Positions 22,461-33,805 of a stretch of DNA of 64,000 nt are shown in pieces (the stretch's first letter is position 1; each line of letters opens with the position of its first letter). The notes below the pieces were generated by a model, which worked only from the letters and a program-made list of their open reading frames with translations, made no database searches and was not told the origin of the DNA. Location of the stretch: contig JAIWNE010000013.1 in NCBI GenBank assembly GCA_025331445.1, positions 372,001-436,000 on the forward strand, in the 5' to 3' direction. Position numbers and translations under genes: made by a program. This DNA comes from Blakeslea trispora. Taxonomy: Eukaryota > Mucoromycota > Mucoromycetes > Mucorales > Choanephoraceae.

Positions 22461-23281
22461 ATGAGTAGTGGATCCGAGAGCGAATATGCTAGATATTGGA
22501 TCGAATGGTTTCTGGAGATAAAAGGCAACGAATATTTCTGTGAGGTAGATGAGGACTACATTCTTGACAGATTCAACTTGACTGGTTTGAGCGCCGAAGT
22601 ACCTCATTACTATCTAGAGGCTTTGGACATGATCACTGACAATTTGGGTAAAGTATAAAAAAGACAATAGATAGTAAGCAATAGCTGATACAAGATGTAG
22701 ATGAAGAAGGATTGGATGAGAAAGTAAGAGAGCAGATTGAAAAGTCAGCACGTCATCTTTTTGGCTTGATTCATGCTCGCTTTGTCATCACCAGTCGTGG
22801 TCTGATGAAGATGGTAAAGGCATAACACTCCACAAGTTGACTCTTTCTTAATACCTTCCTTTTTTCTTTTTACTAGCTGGATAAATATAAGCGAGCAGAG
22901 TTTGGTCGTTGTCCTCGAGTATTATGTAATCTTCAGCCTTTACTTCCTGTGGGATTATCTGATATCCCTATGACCAAGACTGTCAAATTATACTGTCCTC
23001 GTTGTGAGGACATTTACAATCCTAAATCATCTCGTCATAGTGCTATTGATGGTGCTTATTTTGGTACTTCTTTTCCTCATATGCTTTTCCAGGTACATGC
23101 CAATTATCTGCCCACAAAAACAACAGAGCGCTATATACCTCGCATTTTTGGTTTCAAAATCCACGAAATTGCCAATCAACACAGATGGCAGGACCAAGCA
23201 CGCGAACAATTTGAAACAAAGCGAAAATTACTGCAACAAGCAGAAGAAGAAGAACAAGCAGAAGAAGCAAAGAAGCATTAA
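22461..23281 (+). CDS. CKB1: Casein kinase 2 regulatory subunit beta
   Basis: Three exons, 22461-22647, 22695-22813 and 22877-23281 (introns 47 and 63 nt), give 236 residues. The protein is the regulatory dimer of the CK2 Ser/Thr kinase. The N-terminus has [22 protein letters not shown] and DRFNLTGL. The [20 protein letters not shown] block follows. The zinc ribbon has [10 protein letters not shown] ... [11 protein letters not shown] (C-x4-C, C-x2-C). The dimer region carries [19 protein letters not shown], and RIFGFKIH comes before a Gln/Glu-rich coiled tail. All zinc cysteines are present. The CK2 beta acidic loop is reduced to a short DVDEEGLDE segment at the first splice junction. The second half overlaps nothing and the stop lies 350 bp before the ribosomal P1 gene. 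Confidence 0.95.
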
Positions 23282-23631
23282 CTTATAAATAAATAATCAG
23301 ACAAAGCTTATATAAAACTGATTCGTTCCCTTTTCATTCCTTTATGCACCATATCCATGGTTGGCTTCATTTTTTGTCTTTTTTTTTTGGCCTTTAAAAA
23401 ACAAAACCAAAAGCCGGCGGAGATAGAATGTGACTTGTCACTTAGGGGGAGAGAGCGAGAGGGAGCCAAGACAACAAATACACCAGTTTGTTGTGGCCTG
23501 TTCAATTCCTCCTCTCACTCATACATTTCTTCGCGTATGTATAGAATCCATCCATCCATCCATCCATCGAACATATAGTCTAACGAGTCTTATTGTTTCT
23601 CTTTTTTTTTCTACTGTTGATTGTTATTAGT
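23282..23631 (+). promoter_or_regulatory. P1 gene upstream region with (ATCC)5 repeat
   Basis: A 350-bp spacer that serves as the 3' flank of CK2 beta and promoter of the P1 gene. It contains an (ATCC)5 microsatellite at 23546-23565, followed by a pyrimidine tract (TTTCTCTTTTTTTTTC) about 30 bp before the ATG and a TTATTAG just before the start, which could be a leader-intron acceptor. Confidence 0.35.
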
Positions 23632-24144
23632 ATGTCTGCTGAACTCGCTGTCGTCTACGCTGCCCTCATCCTCGAGGATGACAACATTGAAATCACTGTA
23701 AGTTCATCATAAAGACCTTCTTCTCATGTCGAATGGATGAAGCAGAACAGCCCATGACGAAAAAAGAGAAAAAGGATAGAATTGCAACTGAGAGCGATCG
23801 GATCACTGATTATCTATTTATTATGCTGATTTAGGCTGACAAGCTCCAAGCCCTTGTTGCTGCTGCCGGTCTCGAAGTTGAACCCATCTGGTTCTCTCTC
23901 TACGCCAAGGCCCTCGCCGGTCAAGACCTCAAGGCTCTTCTCTTGAACGTCGGTGCTCCTGGTGCCGGTCCCGCTGTTGCTGCTGGTGGTGCTGCCGCTG
24001 GTGGTGCTGCTGACGCTCCTGCCGAAGAAGAAAAGGCTGAAGAAAAGGAAGAATCCGATGATGATATGGGTTTCGGTAAGCGTCAGTTAATCTTAGTTTT
24101 CTGCGTTTTTTCTAACATGTGCAATCATAGGTCTCTTCGATTAA
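23632..24144 (+). CDS. RPP1: 60S acidic ribosomal protein P1
   Basis: Three exons, 23632-23697, 23835-24075 and 24131-24144, give 106 residues. The protein forms part of the ribosomal stalk that recruits elongation factors. It shows the P1 fold ([20 protein letters not shown] ... [19 protein letters not shown] ... LLLNVGAPG), an Ala/Gly hinge, an acidic linker ([14 protein letters not shown]) and the invariant C-terminal MGFGLFD. The last exon encodes only the final residues LFD with half of the preceding codon, so the functional C-terminal tail is split by an intron. Codon use is strikingly C-rich at third positions (GGTGCTGCC, CTC), unlike neighbouring genes, as expected for a highly expressed ribosomal protein. 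Confidence 0.97.
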
Positions 24145-24290
24145 GTTGCTTGATCTTCCCTTTTACCAAAAACAATCATCTTTTCCTTAGTAAAATAAAT
24201 GAACCTTGTTTATTTGCTTTGTTAACTACTTCAGACTGTATTTGTGTGTGTGTGTGTATGTGTGTATGTTTATTGGTAGAGAAGTAATTA

Positions 24291-24611
24291 TCAGAGTTGA
24301 CCAGCTCTACGTAATGCACGTCTTTCCTCCATCTAAAGATATAATAGTTGAGAAAGAGTTTTTCTAACAAGTAAAATAATTCCTACCCATTTCTTTTTGC
24401 ATTCTTTGTATTGCATAAAATAGTAACTGCATGCTGACTTGTCGTAGTTGTTTTTATCAAGACATTTCATACTGGCTTTCTCTTCCAATGCACAAGGATT
24501 CATGTACTTTGTAGTTTCTTTCGATTTGAACTTTTCGTTAAAGTCTTCTGGTGTAGAAGGTGGGCCAAATTCAGGTTTAGGTGGTGGTGGAGGTGGTTTA
24601 CTGAGAGGCAT
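24291..24611 (-). CDS. COX23: Twin CX9C mitochondrial protein, Cox23/CHCHD7-like
   Basis: Two exons, 24611-24387 and 24332-24291 (intron 54 nt), give 88 residues. After a proline run (SKPPPPPPKP) comes a CHCH domain with two exact CX9C motifs: C-ALEEKASMK-C (residues 40-50) and C-SYYFMQYKE-C (61-71), followed by KKKW and a basic tail MEERRALRRAGQL from exon 2. Such proteins are imported into the intermembrane space by Mia40-Erv1. The N-terminal proline segment and CL..NNYDKSAC spacing fit Cox23, needed for cytochrome c oxidase assembly, better than Cox17 or Cox19. It is convergent with RPP1 (147 bp between stops). Confidence 0.88.
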
Positions 24612-25600
24612 ATTCAACTGAAGAAATGAGAGAGAATATAAAGTAAGGCTAAGAGGAAAAAAAAAAAAGTAGAACAAAAAAATACAGAGTTTTAGCGGAG
24701 TAATAGGCCTGCAAATACTTGAAGGTGTAGAATGAAGGGCACGCCCGGTGTTTCTCTTCCTCTCCTTCTTAGAGTAGTTCTTTACTATACGTAATTGATG
24801 AAATGTTATACACTGCAACCTTTCCTTTTTCTTTCTCAGAGTTCAAGAATTTGTTGACATTTAACGCTCAGTTTAACTAAGCACCAAATGATCGTACAGT
24901 GTGTACGGTGTCCAATAGTAGATTTCAAAAGTCGTTTGACGGTTTCTGAATCCAATTAACCTATTATCAAAAACCAAATGGTAAGATAATGTAAGTTTTT
25001 GGGGGGTTGACCTGACATGCCTGGGGAAAAACTCCAGTCCTGGTTATAGGTGTAGTTTGGCTAGATGGTTCAATGAAATCACCCGTAAGAATTGGCTTTT
25101 CAAGCATACCCACTGCTTTACTAGATTCTGCTATATCTGAGTAAAGAGGGAAATTGTGATGCCTTGATCATTTCACTTCTTTCGGTTTTAGTAAAAGACA
25201 ATAAAAGAATATCTAAGGGAAGGTTATGGATAAACAAGCTGAGTACAAACAAAAAATATTATAGATGGTCAAAACAAAGACTTTGTCTCGGACAAAGTTC
25301 TTCAAGATAGCTTCTTGCTTTTCTACTTTCAGGAAATTTAGAGCAGACAATGTCTAGCAACCATTCTTCTAAAATAGGAAGTCAGGATTTCACTGGCTTG
25401 TTTCGACCCTGTGCTTGAAACTGAGTTCGGTATTAAACATTCATGGCAAAAGGAACATAAGCCACACACCTCTATAGGAGAGAGTATATCAAGTCACAAC
25501 ACCACACCCAAAAAACAGCAAAGCATTGATTTTTAAATTCACCATACCATCTGACATATTTATATTTTTCTTTTGACATACTAAAAGATAAACAGAGACC
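24612..25600. other. Intergenic between Cox23-like and Utp12 genes
   Basis: About 1 kb, mostly AT-rich. A locally GC-rich island at 25005-25060 has a G6 run and a short hairpin with arms CTGGGG / CTCCAG around AAAAA. It is unlike the rest of the spacer and may be a fragment of a repeat. Divergent promoters for the two flanking genes must lie here. No gene was seen. Confidence 0.4.
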
Positions 25601-28600
25601 ATGGTGAAAGCTTATCTTCGTTATGAGCCATTGGCCACTTTTGGTGTCATTGCCTCAACGTTAGCCAATATTCTTTATGACCATACAGGCAAAATAGCTA
25701 TAACACCTGCATTAGAAGAGGTTGTTCTTTGGGATCTTAAAAAGGGTACTCAGGTAAAGGAAGAAACAATATTCCTTTTTCGGATGAGTTACTTATTTGA
25801 TATGAATAGGTTGGAAAATGGCGAGAGTTTGGAAATAAGTCTGAGGTAACTTGTATTGCCAAGAGTCCAAACAACAGAGACTTTGCTGTCGGGTAAAGTA
25901 CAAGTAAAAAAAAAAATTGTCATTTCTCTCGACTAATACTATTTTATCGAAAAAAAAAAGATATGGCGATGGCACTATTCGACTTTGGAACATTCAGTCT
26001 TCAACATCGACAGTAACACTCAGTGGTCACAGAGCTGCTGTTACTGCACTTGCCTTTGATTCAGACGGTACTCGACTGGCTTCTGGATCAAAAGATACAG
26101 ATTTGATCATTTGGGATATTGTGTCTGAATCAGGTCTTTATCGTCTCAAGGGCCACAAAGATCAAATCACTTGCTTGACTTTCATTGATCCTAAAAAGAA
26201 CGAATTAGACGACTCAGAAGTAGGCATTTCAACTGAAGGATATGTGCTTTCTTCTTCAAAGGATACATTGATCAAATTATGGGATTTATCAGCTCAGTAC
26301 TGTCGCGAGACATTGGTTGGACATCGTAGTGAAGTCTGGTCATTTGCTGTTTCCAATGATCAGAAAGTGATAATTTCAGGTGGTGCTGAAAACCAACTCA
26401 AGGCTTGGAAGATAGATTGGAAGATTCTCGGTTTGTCGTTGGAAGCGCTCGGTCAACAAGAACAACAAAAGTCAGAGACAAAAGAGGAAGGGGAGGCAAT
26501 GCAGGTCGATTCACCTCAACCTGCTACTTTGCAAAAGGCCATCAATGCCTATGGTCAAATTCCTCGTCAATCTCGCGATCGTATTGTCACCATTCAATTT
26601 CATCCTTCGGGCAAATTTGTAGGTGTTCAAGCCAACGATCGTTCCATTGAAGTGCTTCGAGTACGTGATCATGAACAGATTCGCAAAAAGATCCAACGTA
26701 GAAAGAAGAGAGCGAGAGAGAAGGGAAAGGATGAAGCTGATATCAATGAAGAGATTGAAGCACACGATGAATTCACCTTTGAATGTCTAGTGCGTACACC
26801 CGCCAAGGTTCGTAGCTTTGACTTTGCTCCTACTGTTGATGTAGAGAAAGCAGGCGAACTTCAGGTAGTTGTCTCTCTGAGCAACAACACAGTGGAAGCC
26901 TACTCAGTTCCCGTATCTCATGAAAAGAAGACAGAGGAATCCCAAGAGCCTAGCCGTCTTTATTCTATTGATGGACCTGGTCATCGCTCCGATATTCGTA
27001 GTTTGGCACTCAGTGGTGATGATGAGCTCTTGGCTTCTGCCTCTAGCAACTTGCTTAAGGTTTGGAACATGAAGACAAGAGCCTGTATTCGATCGATTGA
27101 ATGTGGCTTTGCTCTTTGCAGTGCGTTCTTGCCTGGTAATAAGCATATCCTGATTGGTACGAAAACAGGTGAGCTAGAGCTCTATGATATTGGCTCCTCT
27201 TCTCTTGTGGAGTCTGTCAAGGCTCACGACGGACCTGTCTATTCTATGCAAGTTCGTCCCGATAAACGAGGTTTTGTGACCGGTAGTGCTGACAAGGATG
27301 TCAAGTTTTGGGATTTCGACATGACTCAAGACAAGAACAGTGCTGCTAAGCGATTGACTTTTGTTCATATGCGTACTTTGAAAATGTCAGACGAAGTACT
27401 CTGTGTTCGTTATAGCCCTGATCAAAACTTATTAGCCGTCTCCTTATTGGACTCCACCGTCAAAGTGTTTTATCATGATACCCTCAAGTTTTTCTTGTCT
27501 TTGTATGGTCACAAATTACCAGTATTGTCTATGGACATCTCTTCCGATAACACTTTGATTGCTACCTGCTCTGCTGACAAGAATGTCAAGCTGTGGGGTC
27601 TTGATTTTGGTGACTGTCATAAATCTCTCTTTGCTCATCAAGATAGTGTGATGGCCGTTCAATTCGTCTGGGGTACACATTACTTTTTCACTGTCTCCAA
27701 GGATAAGACAGTTAAATACTGGGATGGTGACAAATTTGAAAACATCATGAAATTGGAAGGCCATCATGGTGAAGTATGGGCCTTGGCCATTGCTAAGCAT
27801 GGTTCTTATGTTATCACGGGTTCTCACGATCGTTCCTTGCGTATCTGGGAAAAGACAGATGAGCAGCTGTTTTTGGAGGAAGAAAGAGAAAAGGAATTGG
27901 AAGAATTATATGAGAATACACTGGTGAACCAGATGGAAAAGACAAATGTGGATGAGAATGACATGGAAATTGACTCTGCTGGCAAACAAACAATGGAAAC
28001 CTTGAAGGCTGGTGAACGTTTAATTGAGGCAATCGATATTGGTGACGAAGAAAAGAATGGCTGGTTAGCTTATGAAAATGCCAAGGCCAAGGGTTTGCCT
28101 GGTCAACCCCCTCAACGCCATGCCATCTTAATGGCTATGGGTGATATTGAACCTGATCGATATGTGTTAGACGTGCTCAAGAAGATCAAAGCTAATGACT
28201 TGGAAGAAGCACTCATGATTCTTCCTTTCTCTAAGGTCATGTCTCTCTTTTCTTACATTGAAAGTTGGGCAAAGAAGGTAAAGCTATAAAGAAATGAAAA
28301 AGTTTCTCTTCTAAAACACGAATTTCCTCTTTTTATAGAACTGGAGTATTGTATTAGTCTCTCGTGTTCTCTTCTCACTTGTCAAGACACATCATAATCA
28401 GATTGTTGCCAACAGAATGATGCGTCCTATGCTTGATTCGATTCGATACCATCTTCGTACTCAATTGCAACGACAAAAGGATATTATGGGCTATAATAGA
28501 GCAGCATTGGCCTATATTCAGCGCGATTACAAGGCAAGAAACACAACTGATTTCTTAGACGAAACCATAGAAAACAAGTTAACAGCTGATGATGAAAAGA

Positions 28601-28629
28601 AGCGTAAATTTGTTACATTAAGTTCTTGA
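25601..28629 (+). CDS. UTP12: U3 snoRNP/UTP-B WD-repeat protein Utp12 (Dip2/WDR3)
   Basis: Four exons, 25601-25753, 25810-25892, 25961-28277 and 28339-28629, give 947 residues, close to the roughly 940 of yeast Dip2. It is a scaffold of the UTP-B module in the nucleolar small-subunit processome, needed for 18S pre-rRNA processing. Two tandem WD40 propellers are visible as repeated GH...D...S/D...W units, for example GHRAAVTALAFDSDGT..SGSKDTDLIIWD, GHRSEVWSF, VYSMQVRPDKRGFVTGSADKD and GHHGEVWALAI..SHDRSLRIWE. A basic/Glu-rich insertion (about residues 250-370) sits between propellers. The C-terminal helical Utp12 domain (ANDLEEALMILPFSKVMSL, then NWSIVLVSRVLFSLVKTHHNQIV in exon 4) mediates assembly. 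The stop lies 154 bp from the convergent neighbour. Confidence 0.95.
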
Positions 28630-28782
28630 TTTTTTTTCTATAAATTCACATAATACACTTATATACACATACACACACACACATTTATATATAACATTCT
28701 CTGTACAATTACAATTCATCAACCATAAAACTCTATAAACATACAATAGATTCCTCGCTTCTTCTTCTCTCTACTTTTTTTT

Positions 28783-29573
28783 TTATTGGCTATTGACTTC
28801 TTCAAGTATTTCATCCAAACGTTGACTTAAATAGTGTTTCAAATCTATTTGAAGACAACTCATTTGTAAAATAGCCAATTAACATATCAAAACGAATTAC
28901 CTTCTAATGTCATTCCACTATCAAACACAATCATGCCCTTGCTTGCTTCTATAGATGGCTTTTCAATGTCTGGAGGCAAAACCAGAACGGGTATCTTATT
29001 CCACCATTTTTGAGGTTGTAATTGTGGCAACCAGTCGCACAAATGTTGAGCTACCTTTGTCTTGTCAACAGAAGGTCCAAACATAATCATTTTGTTTCCT
29101 AAAATATCATGTAACTGCCATGCATGATCGTAACTTGTCTGTTGATAATCCTTGTACAGTTTCTTGGCAAATTCTCTTGTCAATGATTTGTTAGCTGCAA
29201 AAGACTTGTTTTCTTTTCGAATCATGTCTTGTACTGCCTCTAGGTCAGTCTGCATAATAGGGATATCAAGTTGTTGACAGAGATCAAAGAACGACTGAGT
29301 CTTTGCCCATTCAGAATCAGATAAATCAAATAGGCCAACGGCTGCAGGTTTTGCGGATTTTGCATGTTCCTTTTTTTGATGTTTCGAAAAGAACTCGAGT
29401 TTGACAGTTTTGTGTTTCTTGTCCTTCAAGGATGATTGGAGGATTTCGTTTAGCTTTTGAAGCGAGTCAGCATTCTTCTTCTTTTGTAGAGGGTGGTGTT
29501 GAAAATAATCGGGATGTGTCTGTAAGACAAGTCTTCTCAGATAAGACTTAATGAGACTGTTCGTTCGATTCAT
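28783..29573 (-). CDS. DUF4460 / TCAIM-like mitochondrial J-like protein
   Basis: Two exons, 29573-28901 and 28844-28783 (intron 56 nt), give 244 residues. The N-terminus SYLRRLVLQTHPDYFQHHP resembles a degenerate J-domain (HPD present), followed by a Lys-rich helical region and an alpha/beta C-terminal half (LCQQLDIPIMQTDLEAVQD, IPVLVLPPDIEKP, IVFDSGMTLEG). This is the pattern of the DUF4460 family that includes animal TCAIM, a mitochondrial matrix protein. Its role in fungi is unknown. It is shorter than the animal protein. It is divergent from the acidic-tail gene, with starts 204 bp apart. Confidence 0.7.
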
Positions 29574-29777
29574 GCATTAAAAAGAACAGAGTAAGGAGGA
29601 AACCATGTTCGAGACTGCTTAAGCAGAAAAAAAAATTATTGGTGCAATCCATTTTAGGCGTGACCGTGCTTGAGAATTTCATGTTTCCCTTATTTTTTTT
29701 TCTCGTCAAAAGAAAAGAGTGCTTCCATCTGTTGATCTGTTTGCCTCTCTCTTTCTTTGAGACAATAAAATAAAGCT

Positions 29778-30713
29778 ATGGTTGAAACGAAAAAGACAGC
29801 ACAGGAAGCTTTTAGCGAATATACCGTTATTTATATAGAAAATCTAGCTCATGAAAATATAACATACAAAGCTATTGGAACGTAAAGTAAACCACTCTAT
29901 AAAGCATTCTGTAAATTAAAAATAAATACCTGGCGATATTTTCTTTCATGCAGATACAAAGACCAAGAAGAAGCTTATGCTGCAGCCATAGCCAACCAAT
30001 TACAAGTGATAGAACACGCATCAAAGTCATGGCCAAAAACTATTTTAACTGATAAACAAGACCATATTATTGAGCTATATCAAAAACTAAAGCATGATTT
30101 TACAACATACCAAGACCGATTTACCTTTTTGACAGCTCAATGCAACCAGCTGTTTGAAGGTCTTTTAAATAACCAGCATCAAGTATTGGCTGTCAATAAT
30201 ACAATCAAACCCAAGGTTACTAGCGAATCTATATTCAAGACAAAATTGAGGAATTTCCTTGACGTATTGCAGACACGAACAGACATCGAAGAAGACTTGG
30301 ATAACAGTGATGAAGATGACGACGATGAGGAAGATGAAGACGAAGAAGAAGAGGATAATTATGGAGAGGAAGATATAGGTGAAGAAGAATCAGAATTGGA
30401 AGGGGGAGAAGAATCTGAAGAAGATATGCAAGAGGAAGATGACGATGAGGATTGCAATCAAGATAATGTAGAAGACGACCTGATAGAAGAGGAAGAAGAG
30501 GAAGGACGCTCAAATATAAATATTGTGCCTGAGACAACAGAAGATGAACTTGAAGAAGAGGAAGAAGGAGGCAGTGGGCTAAAAAGAGATGTATCTGCAC
30601 TGGACGATGACGATGAAGAGGACGAAATAGAGGAAGATGTTGATGAGGACAATGATGAAGACGAATTAGAAGAAGACGATAGCTCAAGTAAAAGAAGACG
30701 TATAGTCTCGTAA
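29778..30713 (+). CDS. Unknown protein with long acidic tail and C-terminal nuclear localisation signal
   Basis: Two exons, 29778-29881 and 29954-30713 (intron 72 nt), give 287 residues. Residues 1 to about 140 are helical and mixed-charge (VIYIENLAHENITYKA, QVIEHASKSWPKTIL, LYQKLKHDFTTYQDRF). Residues about 145-280 are almost entirely Asp/Glu with scattered Ser/Thr. It ends in a basic SSSKRRRIVS, a likely nuclear localisation signal. A helical body plus acidic tail plus NLS suits a nuclear histone- or rRNA-processing-associated protein, but no family was recognised. The acidic region yields long leucine/serine-rich frames on the opposite strand that are only shadows. Confidence 0.7.
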
Positions 30714-32200
30714 ATCGGATTCTGTGTTACCGATTCATTATAACAAGATAACCAAAAGAACATAAGCTGATAGACCTTAAAGACCCCCCTTCCCTTCCTA
30801 CCTCTCAAGACAAAGCCCTATAACGTTTAAACATAGATTCAAGATGTATAAAAAAGACACTATTCTGAATCAAAGCAAAAAAAAAAGTCTATTTAGATAA
30901 TTTATACACGCTTAGAAGAAATTTACTGTGCTTATTTTAAAGATGGATGGATAAAGGAGTATACAAGAAAAGCTACTATTCCCTCAAAAGCTTTCTCATT
31001 TTGTCGGGCCAATTACAAAGTATTTAATGCTGTAATCTTCTTTTCAGTCTGTACTCAACAAAAAAGAAAAAAACTAAAAAATGTGTCTGCTCTTGCATTG
31101 ATAAAGGAAACAGTCGCTCATTGTATTTGAATTGACCTGTCTAATCAATCCGTATGATACGATAGAATAACTTGTTGGGTTATAGACTACTTTCTATTGT
31201 TCATTTTCATTAATGAGCCAGATTTAATTTAATTTCCTGATGGTGTAGCGAGCATTTAAAAAACTGCAAAATTTATAGTCAGTTGATTGAGGTCAGTACA
31301 AACAACCAAAAAGTACTAGTCAATCTCTCAATGGGTCATTTATTGTCTTGCTTCTAACAAGATGCAATTAACTTCAAGGTTTTGCTGTAACAATAGCGAT
31401 TACTGTATGTGAGTATTTTCTTTTCTTTGCATGATCTTGTAAATAACTCCAAATAAACCAAGTAACCAGATTTAAGCAGGCTCTTTATTTTTTTTTTCTT
31501 GTAACAATACTGGGCCATGATTATAAAAGGCGTTTTGAAAATTTCAATTTGGTATGTGCATTATAGTATCAGCTTACATTAAGGAGCAGTCATTTTAGTG
31601 AAAGCATACAGCTAATAATGTTTTAGTTGATTATAAACTTGTAAACAATGAATGACATGAAATTTTAGAAAGGTTCGCTCAGGATGTAGAGGGCAGGGAG
31701 AGGGATGCTTATGGGGTAGCCAAGTAAGGCGCCATCAGATAAGACAACTACGTTTTTAATTGGTGATTGGTAGTCAGAAGATAGGATCAACCATCAGTGT
31801 GTTTCTGCATGCAGAGAGGGTGTTTACAATAAGGATTTTTTCGGTGATCAATAAGACAATTACGAAGAATCAATCGAAAAATTGACTTAAATGATCTTCG
31901 GTCAAGATTTTGAAAAGAGGAGGAACATCGCTTCCGGCAAGGGAATTGTTGGGACGTAGCCATTGAGAGCCATTTCAAGACTGCTGAAGAAAAGGGATTA
32001 GTTTTTATCGCAAGAGTATCCTTTGGAAGTTGTAAGGAACAGATGACATATCGAACTTGCAGTATATGCACATGTATTTGCATGTGGAGTGAGTTTGTAA
32101 AATGGAGCATTACCTTGGTAAAAGAGGAGGAGCGACTATTAGAAATGCGATGAAGGCAGTTGTTATGAGATTTTCCTGTAACTTGAGGTCTATGAGTTGA
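30714..32200. other. Intergenic; no gene supported
   Basis: AT-rich sequence with T-rich tracts. A minus-strand frame at 31787-32221 (144 codons, e.g. SFQNLDRRSFKSIFRL) has no recognisable domain. Because it abuts the Tc1 relic on the other strand, it may be antisense noise or 5' element sequence. Confidence 0.4.
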
Positions 32201-32888
32201 AGTTTCTGATGGCAAGGCCATATTCTATCTGGGGACGAGTTAAGACTGGATTAGGTCAACTGGTTCTCGTTCAGCTGGGAGAGTGCGATTTGGTCAGATG
32301 AGTTTTGTTTTCGAGTAGAAAGAAATGATTGCACTTCCAAAGTGAATCGCAAGAAGGGCAAAAGATATGAGGAAAGAAACATTCTTCAAACTGCTAAATT
32401 TGGTAAAGGATCTGTCATGGTTTGGACACGTTTTTGGGCTGGTGGTTTCGGCCCATTAGTCGTTGTAGATAATATCATGAATAGCGAGAAGTATGTGGAA
32501 ACATCGGCAGCTTATTTCGGTCTCTGGTACCAAAGCTTGATAATAGAGACTGATAGAAATTTTGCTCTTCAAAAAGATGGTGCCACTTGCCACACAAGGA
32601 GCTATGCTCGCAAATGGAAAGAGCAATGTGAGAGTTTGGACTCTGACTACTGACCAACTCGAAACTCAGATCTCAACCGAAGCGAACATGTGCGGTGGGA
32701 GTTGGAGAGACGGCTAGCTGTTGAAAGGCATACAATTAAAAATGGTAAGGAACTGATTACCCTGATCCATTCAGAATGGTCGAATATGCTCGTTGGACTT
32801 TGCCCATGCTTTAGACAAAAGTATGCCAGCTAGATGTCAAGCAGTTATTAAAGCCAAAGGCGGGCATACAAAATATCAGCTCTTTTGA
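32201..32888 (+). pseudogene. Tc1/mariner-type DDE transposase relic
   Basis: The plus-strand frame reads SWESAIWSDEFCFRVERNDC (first catalytic Asp in WSDE, near 32297), KVNRKKGKRYEERN, FGKGSVMVWTRFWAGGFGPL, then LQKDGATCH (second Asp, near 32575). After a TGA at 32651 it continues in frame as NSDLNRSEHVRWELERR, corresponding to the canonical SPDLNPIEHxWxxLERR with the third acidic residue kept but Pro-Ile replaced by Arg-Ser. A later frameshift leads to ARCQAVIKAKGGHTKY, the family's C-terminal signature. The N-terminal helix-turn-helix part is not recognisable. The copy is inactive. Inverted ends were not found by eye. Confidence 0.85.
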
Positions 32889-33805
32889 TTTTCATTTTCA
32901 TTTTAATAAACTAACGATGTGTTCCTTTTACTTTGTCAAGTTTGAAGGTTTTACTGTACATATTCTACCATTTCTTTTTAAATTAATTTCAACGTTTTAT
33001 TCCATTTCGGGACTAAAGCTTCAAAAAGCTTTTCCCTAAATGGCTTTTAGACTAAACGCTTTTTGATAAGCACAACTGATCTTGCCATTGACAGGTATTA
33101 AGCAGGTTAGCACTATAAGAGACACTTGTGTGTCAAAAAGCAATGCAGATTCTTGGATTTGACCTTCAACAACGGAAACAGTGCTTGTCTTTGCGGTTGG
33201 TTAGCTATGTACATAATCTTTTCATTAGTCAAACATGTTCAAGCTTTGATATTCCGGGGCGCACATAAAGGCATTCCATTCAAGACCTTTTGGTGAGCTT
33301 CATCTTCCATCGATTGCCCAATTCGTTTCTCTTAGTATTCTCCTGCTCAGTGTAGGGTAACTGTAGAACATTATCCTATTATACAATACGATACATTACT
33401 CTTTCTTTACCGACATTCAAAAGTACATTGAGGGTCGAGGCTATAGATGTGTTTGTCTCCCATCTTATTCAACAATTGAACAGTTTTTTTTTTGTATATG
33501 TGCTAAAGCTAAAAATAAATGCAGTAAAGTACAAGAAAAAAATATACCTTTATTTTTCTCGATGTGTGCCAATAATTTTGGGAAAAAGTGTATAACATTT
33601 GTTGCATTAAGTTTATCCGAAATTATTACACTTTGGTCTATATGTCAAGACTACCTCTTCTCTCTCTCTTCTCTCTTTTTCTTTTACATTTATCTTTTAT
33701 CTTTTATCTTTTATCTTTTATCTTTTATCTTTTTTTCTTATTTCTTTCTTCTTTTTTTTTTTCTGTATATTTTATTTCTACTTTACTACTTTAATATCTA
33801 TTGTA
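32889..33805. other. Intergenic and promoter of the F-BAR/PH gene
   Basis: AT-rich sequence with no gene. The last 120 bp are pyrimidine-rich and include a tandem (TATCTTT)6 array just before the next ATG. Confidence 0.4.
33691..33732 (+). repeat. Tandem heptamer array (TATCTTT)6
   Basis: Six exact consecutive copies of TATCTTT, 74 bp upstream of the ATG of the F-BAR/PH gene and within its pyrimidine-rich leader or core promoter. On the minus strand each unit is AAAGATA, which includes a GATA core. Confidence 0.85.

Noticed and set aside
30235..30808. Long Leu/Ser-rich frames on the minus strand opposite the acidic-tail gene
   Set aside because: They arise from GAA/GAT-rich codons read in reverse; composition is extreme and there is no splice or start context.
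31787..32221. 144-codon minus ORF beside the Tc1 relic
   Set aside because: No domain, no conserved pattern and no splice partners; likely antisense chance or element sequence.
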